DNA from: Dyadobacter alkalitolerans DSM 23607 | GTDB lineage: Bacteria; Bacteroidota; Bacteroidia; Cytophagales; Spirosomataceae | Direction of reading: 5' to 3' | Assembly (NCBI RefSeq): GCF_000428845.1 | Contig: NZ_AUAS01000015.1 | Span: forward strand, 1 to 64,000 | Length of the DNA stretch: 64,000 nt | Shown here: piece by piece, positions 26,144 to 35,051 of the stretch | Numbering within the stretch: the stretch's first letter is position 1 | Layout: every line of letters begins with the position of its first letter | Program-made: the position numbers and the translations under genes | The notes under the pieces: model-generated | What the model was told of the DNA's origin: nothing | What the model saw: only the letters and a program-made list of their open reading frames with translations | The model's database searches: none

Positions 26144-26374
26144 ATGCCGACTATTATTTACGACGAAAAACAAAAAAAAGCGATCAACCTCGATAATGTT
26201 GACACCCTCAAGCTAGACGGCAGCGGCGCCGAGTTCCACATTGTATTCCAAAAACAAATCACGGTAAAAGACAGCTACATGTCCACCACCCTCGACAGAT
26301 GGGTCTACACCACCGAGCACGAGCGGGATAGTGTGTTCAGGTCGATAGTGGATAGCTATGGGTATCGGGTTTGA
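26144..26374 (+). CDS. small protein of unknown function
   Basis: A 76-residue soluble protein beginning MPTIIYDEKQKKAINLDNVD. It is mixed alpha/beta: several short strands, then a helix (EHERDSVFRSIVDSYGY). There is no Cys, no signal peptide, and no recognised domain. Codon use is like its neighbours and the start is A-rich upstream, so I accept it as real. A 12-bp hairpin follows at 26441-26470. Confidence 0.6.
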   Translation: MPTIIYDEKQKKAINLDNVDTLKLDGSGAEFHIVFQKQITVKDSYMSTTLDRWVYTTEHERDSVFRSIVDSYGYRV

Positions 26375-26440
26375 GGAAGCCATTCAATCGGATTCCTTCA
26401 TTAGCAATATGAAATTGTAGTTATACTGGATATTAAACAG

Positions 26441-26470
26441 TGCCTTGTAATTTCCAACAATTACGAGGCA
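26441..26470. repeat. 12-bp inverted repeat between small gene and SRPBCC gene
   Basis: TGCCTTGTAATT (26441-26452) pairs with AATTACGAGGCA (26459-26470), one G-U pair and a 6-nt loop. No T-run follows; a TAATCTTTG word, promoter-like but one base too long, begins right after it. It could be a terminator, an operator, or part of the promoter for the next gene. Confidence 0.45.
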
Positions 26471-26585
26471 TAATCTTTGTCGCGTTCGGCCCCTGCATTT
26501 GACATATTCACCCCCCGGGGGATTGGGAAAAGACTTGTAGGTTTGTTACATCTTATTGCTGACCGGAACCTTAACCTCTGACCCG

Positions 26586-27119
26586 ATGAAAATTATCCTA
26601 ACAATTCTTGCAGTGGTGGTTGGCCTCGTTGTCTTGCTGCTGGTCGTAGCGCTATTTGTCAAAAATGAATACGAGGTGCGCCGGGAGATAACGATTAACA
26701 GACCGAAAGGACGGGTTTATGATTATATCAAATTTCTGAAAAACCAGGACAATTACAGCAAGTGGGTGATGGCCGATCCGGGTATGAAGAAGATTTACGC
26801 CGGCGTCGACGGGACGGTCGGTTTTAAATATGCGTGGGACAGTAAGGATAAGAATGTCGGTGCCGGTGAACAGGAAATTATGAAGCTTGCGGAAGGCGAG
26901 CTTGTAAATATTGAAGTCCGTTTTGTACGGCCATTTGAAGGAGTCGGGCTGGCAACGATGACGACCACGCCGGTTGCTGATGATCAAACCAGAGTAAGCT
27001 GGGGCATGACCGGGAAAAGTAAATATCCCATGAACATTACCAACCTTTTTATCGATGGAATCCTTGGTAAAGACCTGGAATCCAGTTTGAAAAACCTGAA
27101 AACTATCCTTGAAAAATAG
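26586..27119 (+). CDS. membrane-anchored SRPBCC (polyketide-cyclase-like) protein
   Basis: A 177-residue protein. An N-terminal transmembrane helix (IILTILAVVVGLVVLLLVVA) is followed by a START-like/SRPBCC domain from NEYEVRREITINRPKGRVYD to the C-terminal helix KDLESSLKNLKTILEK. This lipid- or hydrophobic-ligand-binding fold has no conserved catalytic residues visible here. The chosen ATG 26586 gives the helix right at the N terminus. It is 41 nt upstream of the SRPBCC-DinB fusion gene and probably transcribed with it. Confidence 0.82.
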   Translation: MKIILTILAVVVGLVVLLLVVALFVKNEYEVRREITINRPKGRVYDYIKFLKNQDNYSKWVMADPGMKKIYAGVDGTVGFKYAWDSKDKNVGAGEQEIMKLAEGELVNIEVRFVRPFEGVGLATMTTTPVADDQTRVSWGMTGKSKYPMNITNLFIDGILGKDLESSLKNLKTILEK

Positions 27120-27160
27120 TCTGCAAAGCAAACATCATTCAACAAATAAATTCAGGAACC

Positions 27161-28126
27161 ATGGAAATTATGCTCATTAAGAGGTCGATTGAAGTGAATG
27201 CGCCTAAGGAAAGCGTTTGGGAAACCATTATTTCAAACAATAAAAACAAGATCTGGTTCAACGCATTCAGCGATGGAACGCAGGCCCAAACGGATTGGCA
27301 GACTGGCAGTAAAGCCATTTTTGCAGATGCGTCTAAAAATGGAATTATTGGCGTGATTAAGGTGAATAAGCCTGCCGAAGAGCTGGTTATAGAATACAAT
27401 GGCGTCCTCAATGACGGCGTGGAAAATTATGAGACCGAAGAGGCACAAGGCATGAACGGCTTTCAGGAAATTTACCGTCTTAAAGAAGAAAATGGCCTTA
27501 CACGCATGGATATGCAATGTGATATGGGCGCCGATTATTTTGAAATGATGTCCGATGCCTGGGACCATGCACTGGTCATTATCAAAGAATTAGCAGAAAC
27601 GGACACAAGTGCGACTGCGCTGCTGGATCAGTTGGATAACACAACTAAGAATTTCCGCGAAGCGATTGAATCATTTGAGGAAGATGAAATCAATGAAGTG
27701 CCATTTGAAGGAAGCTGGACGGCGGGGCAGGTTGTAGAGCACATTCTGAAATCGGAAAGCGGTTTGCCGCAGGTGCTATTAGGTGACATTGCCGAAACCA
27801 AAAGATCTGTGGACGCTAACATTCCCGAAATTGAAAACATCTTTCTGGACTTTTCAACGAAGCTGAAAGCGCCGGAATTCAATGTTCCCTCCGACGGACC
27901 GCATAACAAAACTGAACTGCTAGAAGCATTTACAAAAGAGCGAGAAGATATCCGGAAAGTGGCGGCGGAACAGGATCTTCGGCTTACAGCAAATGCCTTT
28001 GAATTTCCGGGAGTCGGCACATTAACCCGCTGGGAATGGCTGAACTTTGTGGTTTGTCATTCGAAAAGACACATTCATCAACTGACAAATATTCGCAAAA
28101 AACTTAGCGAAAAGGTAGCGGGATAA
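27161..28126 (+). CDS. SRPBCC (AHSA1-like) and DinB_2 domain fusion protein
   Basis: A 321-residue cytoplasmic protein with two domains. Residues 1-145 are an AHSA1/SRPBCC module: IKRSIEVNAPKESVWETIIS opens it and DMGADYFEMMSDAWDHALVI ends it. Residues about 150-315 are a DinB_2-type four-helix bundle, seen in EGSWTAGQVVEHILKSE (His of helix 2) and WEWLNFVVCHSKRHIHQLTN (paired His at the end). Both families usually occur alone; the fusion suggests that a small-molecule-binding lid serves a metal enzyme (inference). No substrate is known. It sits between a membrane SRPBCC protein and a thioredoxin-like gene. Confidence 0.83.
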   Translation: MEIMLIKRSIEVNAPKESVWETIISNNKNKIWFNAFSDGTQAQTDWQTGSKAIFADASKNGIIGVIKVNKPAEELVIEYNGVLNDGVENYETEEAQGMNGFQEIYRLKEENGLTRMDMQCDMGADYFEMMSDAWDHALVIIKELAETDTSATALLDQLDNTTKNFREAIESFEEDEINEVPFEGSWTAGQVVEHILKSESGLPQVLLGDIAETKRSVDANIPEIENIFLDFSTKLKAPEFNVPSDGPHNKTELLEAFTKEREDIRKVAAEQDLRLTANAFEFPGVGTLTRWEWLNFVVCHSKRHIHQLTNIRKKLSEKVAG

Positions 28127-28179
28127 AACAGCAAACATTAATAACTTGCGGATTCTTCATTCAAAAAGAATTCAGTTTT

Positions 28180-28665
28180 ATGTTCCGGAAAATAATTCCC
28201 GTCATTCTCTTCGTTTTTGCGAGCAGTTTCGCCTTTTCACAGTCTGTCCTGGCCGATAAGAAGATCGCGCCTTTTCAGATAAAATTAACCAACGGGCAGC
28301 AGTATACTGCATCGCAGCTTGCGGCTGGCCCGGTGGTTTTGATCTACTTTTCACCCGATTGCGAACATTGCCAGGATTTTACGAAAGACATGCTCAAAAA
28401 TTACAGCGTCTTTGCCAACAAGCAGGTTGTGATGGTCACTTTCCAGTCAATGGAAATGCTGAAACCTTTTGTTGCACAGCATAAGCTGAGCACTTATCCT
28501 AACATTAAGGTCGGCACGGAGGGATATTCGTACACGGTTCAGCGCTATTACCAGATCAAGTCGTTCCCTTACATTGCAATTTATAACAAAGCAGGTAAGC
28601 TGGTACAGACATTTGAAGGCGAGCAGCCGCATCAGAACATCTTTAATGCAGTAAAAAAAATCTGA
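28180..28665 (+). CDS. periplasmic thioredoxin-like protein
   Basis: A 161-residue secreted thioredoxin-fold protein. The signal peptide (about 1-21) ends FAFSQ; the active site is C61-E-H-C64 in YFSPDCEHCQDF. The cis-Pro turn is near SFPYIAIYNKAGKL, with a C-terminal helix after it. CEHC is a variant of the CxxC redox motif used by AhpC/TlpA-like proteins. It probably reduces or oxidises disulfides in the periplasm. The neighbours give no clear partner. Confidence 0.85.
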   Translation: MFRKIIPVILFVFASSFAFSQSVLADKKIAPFQIKLTNGQQYTASQLAAGPVVLIYFSPDCEHCQDFTKDMLKNYSVFANKQVVMVTFQSMEMLKPFVAQHKLSTYPNIKVGTEGYSYTVQRYYQIKSFPYIAIYNKAGKLVQTFEGEQPHQNIFNAVKKI

Positions 28666-28751
28666 TTTCATTGCAGTGACCGGGTAATCTTGCAGAATCG
28701 CCGTCTTTATTCAGGATAGCAGCATAATGTTGCAGGCGAAACACTTTCAGC

Positions 28752-29972
28752 ATGACACAAGATTACCTAAAATACTGGCCCGGTGCTTGTTACCGGGCCG
28801 CGATAATGCTCCTGCTCGCAGCCCCGGGCACATTTGCACAGCAGGCTAATGTGAACCTGGACTGGAATCCCCAAAAGAACACCCAGCAACTTAACCCTTA
28901 CGGCGGAAATGTGATTTCGCCCGATGTTGCAGACGATCACACCATTACATTCCGGATAAAAGCGCCTAATGCGCATAAGGTTGAACTGACAGGCGGCCCT
29001 ATTCTCCTGGCGCTGAAAGCGAAGGGCCCTGTGCCGCTCATAAAAGGCAGCGACAGCACCTGGACACTGAAAGTCGGGCCGGTTAAGCCTAATATTTATG
29101 TTTACAGGTTACTTATCGATGGCGTTCCCGTTGCTGATCCGAACAATACATTCACAGGAACTTCCAACCAGCCCGGTTACAGCAATGTGATCGTTCACGA
29201 CAACAAGCCCTCCTATTACGATGCCAAAAACGTCCCGCATAGCAACATTACACGGCATATCTACCATTCCGATGTACTAAACGGCGAACGTGAAATGTAT
29301 GTGTACACGCCGCCGGGATACGATTCCAGAAAGAAATACCCGGTGCTTTATCTCATGGGCGGCAGCGGCGAGCTGGCATCCGGCTGGATGTTGGACGGAC
29401 GTGCCAATTTCATCGCGGACAACCTGCTGGCGGAAGGCAAAATTGTGCCGATGATCATTGCCATGCCCAACAACCAGGTCCTTCATCGGAGCGACCCAAA
29501 GCATCTTGAAAAAACTTATGTCCTGTTTGAAGAAGAATTAAGGAAGCATATCGTTCCGTATGTGGACAAAGCATACAGCACTATTGCCGATCGGAAATCA
29601 CGTGCAATCTCGGGCTTGTCCATGGGTGGGCGTCACACGCAGGCAGTGGGTTTCAAGGCGTTGGACTTGTTCAGTTCATTTGGGATTATGAGCGCGGGCG
29701 ATTTGGATCCGGAGAAGTTGAACCCGGCATTTTTCAGTGATACTAAAATAAAGGATAAAGTGGATTACTTGCTGGTAGGCCTGGGAAGCGGTGAGTTGGA
29801 TTTTGTAGGAAAGCGCTCGGAAGCAACGCATAGGGCTCTGGAAAAAGCAAGCATTCAGCACGATTATTACATTGGCGGCGAGGGCGCGCACGACTGGGGA
29901 ACCTGGCGAATGTTGTTGAATGACAAATTACTGCCCAATCTTTGGCGAAAATCCTCGCCTAAGACCAAATAA
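28752..29972 (+). CDS. secreted esterase with N-terminal CBM48-like domain
   Basis: A 406-residue protein. A signal peptide (about 1-29, ending GTFAQQ) precedes an immunoglobulin-like E-set/CBM48-like domain (about 45-135) and an esterase D alpha/beta-hydrolase (about 150-400). The nucleophile is S290 in ISGLSMGGRHTQ, and the His is in EGAHDWGTWRMLL. This architecture is typical of CE1-type (feruloyl or acetyl) esterases and enterochelin-esterase-like proteins in Bacteroidota. The substrate is probably a plant or microbial polysaccharide ester (family knowledge). It begins a gene run with GMC oxidoreductase (24-nt gap). Confidence 0.87.
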   Translation: MTQDYLKYWPGACYRAAIMLLLAAPGTFAQQANVNLDWNPQKNTQQLNPYGGNVISPDVADDHTITFRIKAPNAHKVELTGGPILLALKAKGPVPLIKGSDSTWTLKVGPVKPNIYVYRLLIDGVPVADPNNTFTGTSNQPGYSNVIVHDNKPSYYDAKNVPHSNITRHIYHSDVLNGEREMYVYTPPGYDSRKKYPVLYLMGGSGELASGWMLDGRANFIADNLLAEGKIVPMIIAMPNNQVLHRSDPKHLEKTYVLFEEELRKHIVPYVDKAYSTIADRKSRAISGLSMGGRHTQAVGFKALDLFSSFGIMSAGDLDPEKLNPAFFSDTKIKDKVDYLLVGLGSGELDFVGKRSEATHRALEKASIQHDYYIGGEGAHDWGTWRMLLNDKLLPNLWRKSSPKTK

Positions 29973-29996
29973 AAAGCATTCAGATATTTTACGATT

Positions 29997-31709
29997 ATGT
30001 CAAATTTCAATATCGATTCGGTTAAGCAGCGGACCTTCGATGCCATTGTGGTGGGAACGGGGATTAGTGGTGGATGGGCAGCCAAGGAGCTTACGGAAAA
30101 GGGCTTAAAGACATTGATCCTCGATCGTGGGAAAGATGTAAAACACATTGTGGACTACCCTACTGCCAACATGCAGCCCTGGGAATTCGAGCACCGCGGT
30201 CAGCCTTCCCTCGCGATCAGGCAGGCAAACCCGATGGCCAGCAAGCATTATATTTTCAAGGAAGACGCCATGCATTTCGTGGTGAAAGACGCGGAACATC
30301 CTTACGTGCAGGACAAACCTTTCGACTGGATGCGCGGATATCAAGTGGGCGGCAGGTCACTTTTGTGGGCGAGGCAAACGCAGCGCTGGTCTGACTTTGA
30401 TTTTGAAGGACCAGCAAGGGACGGTTTCGGCGTCGACTGGCCCATCCGCTATGCGGACATTGCACCCTGGTATAGTTACGTTGAGAAATTTGCAGGGATT
30501 TCCGGCAACAAAGATAATTTACCGCAATTACCTGACGGTGAATTTCTTAAACCCCATGAAATGTCTTGTGTAGAGAAACATTTCAGCGATCAGACAGCCA
30601 AAAATTACAACAATACGCGTCCCATCATCATCGGCCGCGTGGCGCATATCAGCGATCCGCAGCCCATTCATACCGAGCAGGGCCGTGCCAAATGTCAGCA
30701 TAGGACAATGTGCCAGCGCGGATGTCCGTTTGGCGGGTATTTCAGTTCTAATTCGTCCACATTGCCATGGGCTGAAAAGACGGGAAACCTAACATTGCAA
30801 CCGCATTCCGTGGTGCACTCCATTATCTATGATGAAAAGAAGAAGCGGGCGACAGGCGTGCGTGTGGTGGATGCATTGACCAAAGAAATGACGGAATATT
30901 ATGCCAAAATCATTTTCGTAAATGCATCAGCCATCAACTCGAACCTGATCCTGCTTAATTCTATCTCCAATCGTTTCCCTACTGGATTTGGCAATGACAA
31001 TGGTCTGCTGGGGAAATTCATCGGTTTCCACAATTACAGAGGCCGCGTGAGCGCAGAATTTGACGGTTACCACGACCGGACAGTCGAAGGACGGCGCCCT
31101 AATGGTGCTTACATCCCGCGTTTCAGGAATGTTTTCAAACAGGAAACGGATTTCCTTCGTGGTTATGCCACATCTTTTTCGGCTTCCAAAATGGGCGCAA
31201 AATCCGATGAACTGGGTGAATCATTGAAAGAAAGCCTCTTCAAGCCAGACGACAGCGGATGGAGCCTGGGCGCGCAAATGATGGGTGAAACGCTGCCTAA
31301 GGAGACGAATTTTGTAAGTCTTCACAAAACTTTGAAGGACGACTGGGGCATTCCACAGCTAAGAATGCACGTGGAATTCGACGATAATGATATGAAAATG
31401 GTTAAAGATTTTTACAACGAGCTCAGCGAAATGCTTGAAAAATCTGGTTTTTCAAATATTAAAACTTCCGATACAAACCGCAACCCAGGCAGTGAAAACC
31501 ACGAAATGGGTGGCGTAAGGATGGGTAATGATCCAAAAACTTCCATGCTTAATAAATGGAACCAGATGCACGCATGCCCTAATGTGATCGTCACCGACGG
31601 CGCGTGTATGACGTCCACATCCACACAAAATCCGTCACTGACCTATATGGCATTAACGGCAAGGGCCGTAGACCACGCGGTGAGCGAAATGAAAAAAGGG
31701 AACATTTGA
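29997..31709 (+). CDS. GMC-family FAD-dependent oxidoreductase
   Basis: A 570-residue flavoprotein. The FAD dinucleotide-binding motif is IVVGTGISGGWAAKEL (G20, G22, G25). A Cys/Gly-rich MCQRGCPFGGYFSSNSS segment sits at about 240-255, as in bacterial GMC alcohol/sugar dehydrogenases. The C-terminal GMC_oxred_C has NHEMGGVRMG and VTDGACMTSTSTQNPSLTYM. No signal peptide is seen. The enzyme oxidises an alcohol, sugar or sugar acid, but the partner (usually a gluconate 2-dehydrogenase subunit-3-like protein) is not present. It is co-transcribed with the esterase upstream and perhaps the 62-residue gene 35 nt downstream. Confidence 0.9.
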   Translation: MSNFNIDSVKQRTFDAIVVGTGISGGWAAKELTEKGLKTLILDRGKDVKHIVDYPTANMQPWEFEHRGQPSLAIRQANPMASKHYIFKEDAMHFVVKDAEHPYVQDKPFDWMRGYQVGGRSLLWARQTQRWSDFDFEGPARDGFGVDWPIRYADIAPWYSYVEKFAGISGNKDNLPQLPDGEFLKPHEMSCVEKHFSDQTAKNYNNTRPIIIGRVAHISDPQPIHTEQGRAKCQHRTMCQRGCPFGGYFSSNSSTLPWAEKTGNLTLQPHSVVHSIIYDEKKKRATGVRVVDALTKEMTEYYAKIIFVNASAINSNLILLNSISNRFPTGFGNDNGLLGKFIGFHNYRGRVSAEFDGYHDRTVEGRRPNGAYIPRFRNVFKQETDFLRGYATSFSASKMGAKSDELGESLKESLFKPDDSGWSLGAQMMGETLPKETNFVSLHKTLKDDWGIPQLRMHVEFDDNDMKMVKDFYNELSEMLEKSGFSNIKTSDTNRNPGSENHEMGGVRMGNDPKTSMLNKWNQMHACPNVIVTDGACMTSTSTQNPSLTYMALTARAVDHAVSEMKKGNI

Positions 31710-31744
31710 TACATTATATTTGCCCCTTGAACATAAAGTAAACG

Positions 31745-31933
31745 ATGGCGGTACAAAAATTTTTTGATGGCACACGTGTCAAAATCAAGGGCAGTAAGGA
31801 CATTTGGGTGATCATCAACCACGAGTCGATACAGAAGGGTGCTACGGTGAAAATAACCGGTAAAGTGAAGTGCAGAAATGAAAAAACGGGAGAGGTGAAG
31901 TTTTGCAACGAGAAGAATTGCGAGATCCCGTGA
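31745..31933 (+). CDS. small protein of unknown function downstream of GMC oxidoreductase
   Basis: A 62-residue, Lys-rich protein beginning MAVQKFFDGTRVKIKGSKDI with two Cys in KFCNEKNCEIP. Predicted short beta-strands and basic residues suggest a small SH3-like barrel or nucleic-acid/adaptor protein, but no family is recognised. It follows the GMC stop by 35 nt. Confidence 0.6.
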   Translation: MAVQKFFDGTRVKIKGSKDIWVIINHESIQKGATVKITGKVKCRNEKTGEVKFCNEKNCEIP

Positions 31934-31961
31934 CATTGTCAGACTGAGTAATCGTTAATTA

Positions 31962-32162
31962 TCAGTCATTTACCTTTTCAAATTCATAATTGTTTTTGAT
32001 ATGATTATTTAAAAATGTCCCTTTGGATCCTGAGTTCTTCATGGCCTGGTACACTTCCAAAGGAACATTTTTATAATTATATACCATCCCAGAAACATAC
32101 ACAATCCGCAACGTTTCGGTATCTCCGTCGTATATCATTTTTGCGACAACAGAAGATGGCAT
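31962..32162 (-). CDS. KTSC-domain protein
   Basis: A 66-residue protein with the KTSC fold: a beta-hairpin (MIYDGDTETLRIVYVSGMVY) followed by YNYKNVPLEVYQAMKNSGSK and GTFLNNHIKNNYEF. The domain is named for the Lys-tRNA-synthetase C-terminal family and is thought to bind RNA, but single-domain copies have no established function. It lies 12 nt after the SYLF-domain gene, almost certainly the same transcript. Confidence 0.85.
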   Translation of the reverse strand: MPSSVVAKMIYDGDTETLRIVYVSGMVYNYKNVPLEVYQAMKNSGSKGTFLNNHIKNNYEFEKVND

Positions 32163-32174
32163 GGCAAATCAATG

Positions 32175-32858
32175 TTAGTTTAAATCATCAAGCTTGTCTT
32201 TCAGATCTGAAACCGGTTTTGAAGAGATCCTGGATGACGTGAAAATCGTGTTGGCGCTGTCCGTATTTCCGTAAAAAGCAGTGTTTGCCTTGGCATCCAC
32301 AGACAGTGCAGCACCATTGATCGTCACACCTGCGAACAATCCTTTGCTTCTCGAATAAGAATAAACTTCCGCTTCCAGCTTATAATCCGTGCTCGCCGAA
32401 GAACTTCTTCCCATCGGACCAGCGGCAACAGAAAGGTCCCCGCCTAATGTGAAGCTTCCTTTTCCGATCTCAGTTAATGTTTTGCTGTTCTTGAAAATCA
32501 GAACAAGATCAACAGCCTGAACACCGATCTGCGCGCCTACACTGCCGCCTGTAATGGTAACAAACACCGGGTCACTCCATTCGCCTTTCGCATTTTTTAC
32601 CATCGCTATGCCCTTACCATGCTTTCCGCCCACCATCAGGCCAGCATTGATTAGTTTCGGGACGATAATGATCCCTTTTGAAATGTCCAGCAATTGCGCC
32701 GGAATGCTTTCCTCCATGCTGCTGAAATCATCCAGCACAGTAACTGCCGCCCTGATCTTGTCCTCTTCCTTTCCCTGTGCCCGAAGGCTTGTGACACTTC
32801 CTGACAATGTAAAAACCAGGGCCAGAACGCTGAGCAATTTGAAATTTTTCGTAATCAT
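32175..32858 (-). CDS. secreted SYLF (Ysc84) domain lipid-binding protein
   Basis: A 227-residue protein starting at ATG 32858 (MITKNFKLLSVLALVFTLSG), with a signal peptide ending SLRAQ at about residue 28. The SYLF domain covers about 60-215: GIIIVPKLINAGLMVGGKHG, GSVGAQIGVQAVDLVLIFKN and a C-terminal YSRSKGLFAGVTINGAALSV. The domain binds phosphoinositide-type or other lipids in eukaryotes; bacterial homologues are periplasmic and of unclear role. The longer frame to 32927 lacks a signal peptide at its start. It is operonic with the KTSC gene. Confidence 0.9.
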   Translation of the reverse strand: MITKNFKLLSVLALVFTLSGSVTSLRAQGKEEDKIRAAVTVLDDFSSMEESIPAQLLDISKGIIIVPKLINAGLMVGGKHGKGIAMVKNAKGEWSDPVFVTITGGSVGAQIGVQAVDLVLIFKNSKTLTEIGKGSFTLGGDLSVAAGPMGRSSSASTDYKLEAEVYSYSRSKGLFAGVTINGAALSVDAKANTAFYGNTDSANTIFTSSRISSKPVSDLKDKLDDLN

Positions 32859-33076
32859 ATTTGTAATTAAATTGTGGACTATAAACGGAGATGCCCGTCT
32901 GACGCGTATTGAACGAGCAACTTTCAACTATCGTGCCTGCAAGTGAAAAAAACACCGAAATTGGCCACCCTTCCCCATTTTTTAAACATAAACCGTCTTT
33001 TACGTATATATGTGAAACTAAATGATGGTGGTATGGTTTTGTTATAAATCAGAATCAACATTAATCCAAAAAAATC

Positions 33077-33556
33077 ATGAATGCCGAAGCGATAAGCCTG
33101 AATGAGAAAGAAGTAAAACCTGTGGTAGACCTTCTGAACGATTACCTGGCCAATTACCACATTCACTATCAGAAATTAAGAGGGTGCCACTGGAATATCA
33201 AAGGCCAGAACTTCTTCACCCTTCACGTAAAATTCGAAGAACTTTATACCAACGCACAGCTGACCATCGACGAGATTGCAGAACGCGTATTGACATTAGG
33301 CAAGCCGCCACACAGCCGTTTTGCAGATTATATCAAAGAATCTTCAATTCAGGAGATCGACACCATCGGCATGTCTGACCTGGATATGGTGGAAGCATTG
33401 CTGGATGATATGGCAAAGCTGATCGAATTGGAGCGCTACTTGCTGATTGCCAGCGATGAAGCGGGCGACGACGGGACCAATGATATGGTGAATCGCTTTA
33501 TGCAGTTCAAGGAAAAAAACACCTGGATGCTGCGCTCTTTCGCGGGTAAAAAGTAA
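33077..33556 (+). CDS. dps: Dps-family DNA-binding ferritin-like protein
   Basis: A 159-residue four-helix protein of the Dps family. The inter-subunit ferroxidase residues are in place: His in CHWNIKGQNFFTLHVKFEEL, Asp/Glu in the same helix and in TIDEIAERVLTLG. Dps forms a 12-mer that oxidises and stores iron and protects DNA in stationary phase or under peroxide. The N terminus is short, without a long basic DNA-binding tail. A perfect terminator follows at 33587-33615. Confidence 0.95.
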   Translation: MNAEAISLNEKEVKPVVDLLNDYLANYHIHYQKLRGCHWNIKGQNFFTLHVKFEELYTNAQLTIDEIAERVLTLGKPPHSRFADYIKESSIQEIDTIGMSDLDMVEALLDDMAKLIELERYLLIASDEAGDDGTNDMVNRFMQFKEKNTWMLRSFAGKK

Positions 33557-33586
33557 GCAGAACCAGCTGTTCAAGCGAATGTTACG

Positions 33587-33615
33587 AAACCATCCTTGAT
33601 AAGGATGGTTTTTTT
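33587..33615 (+). terminator. intrinsic terminator of dps
   Basis: AAACCATCCTT (33587-33597), loop GAT, AAGGATGGTTT (33601-33611), with T residues running to 33615. The stem is 11 bp and perfect, 30 nt after the dps stop. Confidence 0.88.
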
Positions 33616-33660
33616 ATGCCTTAATGACTTATTTGCATAAATTCTCTGTTGATTCCAGCC

Positions 33661-34986
33661 ATGCGTAACATTCCCGTTTACAAGCTTGGAAGGCTGGGCA
33701 TTATGGCCCCTTTCAAATTTGCCAAAAACCCTTTGCATTTCCTCCACCAGGGATTCGACGCCTGTGGCGATACATTTAAGATGAAGCTGTTCCGTGAATT
33801 TGTCGTGACCCGTGACCCAGGCTTTTTCAGGCACGTTTTGCAGCAGCATAACCGTAACTTCAAAAAGGGAAGTTCTTCAAAAATGTTACGTCCGGTGCTG
33901 GGGAACGGGCTGGTTACGAGTGATGGTGATTTTTGGTTAAGACAAAGAAGGCTGGTGCAACCCGCATTCCATCGCGAAAGATTGCAGGAGTTATTCCTTG
34001 CTATGGGCGTTCTGACAGCTTCTTTTCTGGATGAAATGGAAGTTGTTCGCGGGAAAGATGCCGTAGACATTGATGCCAAAATGATGGGCATAACGTCCGA
34101 TATCGCGCTCAAAACGCTTTTTGGAAATATGACCACGGAGGACAAAGCGCGGATTTACCAGCAGGTAAACCGGACGCAGAAATATCTGGTAACAAGGGTC
34201 CGCAAGCCATACCGCGTTCCCATCATGGCCATTAATGGTGAAAACCGTCGTTTTGAAACCGATCTGTCTTATTTCAACAAACTGGTTTTTGAATTCATAC
34301 ACCAACGGCGCATTTCGGGCGAAAGGCCGAATGACCTGCTCCAACTTTTATTGGACAGCATTGACGAAGAAACCGGCGAGCAGATGAATGATCAGCAGAT
34401 CCGGGACGAGGCGATTACCATGTTTGCAGCCGGCCATGAAACGTCCGCAACGGGGTTAAGCTGGCTGCTACTCGAACTAGCTAAGCAACCCGAAATTGTG
34501 GCGAAGATCAGGCAGGAAAGTGTCATTTTTGATAATGTGCCCACTTTTAACCAGCTCATGCAAATGCCTTATACCAGGCAGGTTGTGGAGGAAGGCCTGA
34601 GACTTTACCCGCCCGCGTGGACCATGACGCGTGAAGCAACGGTGGATCAGGTAATAGAAGGTTTTGATGTAAAATCCGGGACTTCCGTTTTCCTGTCGGT
34701 TTTCGAGCTCCACCGGAATCCGAACCTCTGGAAAGATCCGTTGACATTCGACCCTGAAAATTTTAATGCCGACAATGTGAAGGAAAGGCCGAAATTCAAT
34801 TACCTGCCTTTCGGAGCGGGACCAAGGATTTGTATCGGGCAGCAGTTTGCCATGATGGAAATGCAGCTTATCCTTGCCGCCTTGCTCAAACGATTTGATT
34901 TTGAGGCTGATCCGTCCCACCCGGTTGGTATGCATCCGCAGATTGTTTTGAAGTCCACAAACGGAATCAAACTATTCGTAAGATAA
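33661..34986 (+). CDS. cytochrome P450
   Basis: A 441-residue soluble P450 without a membrane anchor. I see the I-helix oxygen-binding motif AAGHETSATG, the ExxR pair in VVEEGLRLYPPAW, the PERF-like FNADNVKERPKF, and the haem loop FGAGPRICIGQQFAMME with the axial Cys at about 391. It uses O2 and electrons from a redox partner that is not encoded nearby. It resembles the CYP102/CYP4-like fatty-acid hydroxylase branch common in Bacteroidota, but the substrate is not established. I use ATG 33661; the TTG at 33649 would add four residues. Confidence 0.93.
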   Translation: MRNIPVYKLGRLGIMAPFKFAKNPLHFLHQGFDACGDTFKMKLFREFVVTRDPGFFRHVLQQHNRNFKKGSSSKMLRPVLGNGLVTSDGDFWLRQRRLVQPAFHRERLQELFLAMGVLTASFLDEMEVVRGKDAVDIDAKMMGITSDIALKTLFGNMTTEDKARIYQQVNRTQKYLVTRVRKPYRVPIMAINGENRRFETDLSYFNKLVFEFIHQRRISGERPNDLLQLLLDSIDEETGEQMNDQQIRDEAITMFAAGHETSATGLSWLLLELAKQPEIVAKIRQESVIFDNVPTFNQLMQMPYTRQVVEEGLRLYPPAWTMTREATVDQVIEGFDVKSGTSVFLSVFELHRNPNLWKDPLTFDPENFNADNVKERPKFNYLPFGAGPRICIGQQFAMMEMQLILAALLKRFDFEADPSHPVGMHPQIVLKSTNGIKLFVR

Positions 34987-35051
34987 AAGGACTGATCATC
35001 TCACTGGTGGTGATCCTGACCCGACTTCATATGCAATAAATGTGCGGCTGC

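Noticed and set aside
34993..35014. Weak hairpin between P450 and the nucleotidase gene
   Set aside because: A 7-bp stem with a G-U pair and no T-run is not enough to call a terminator.
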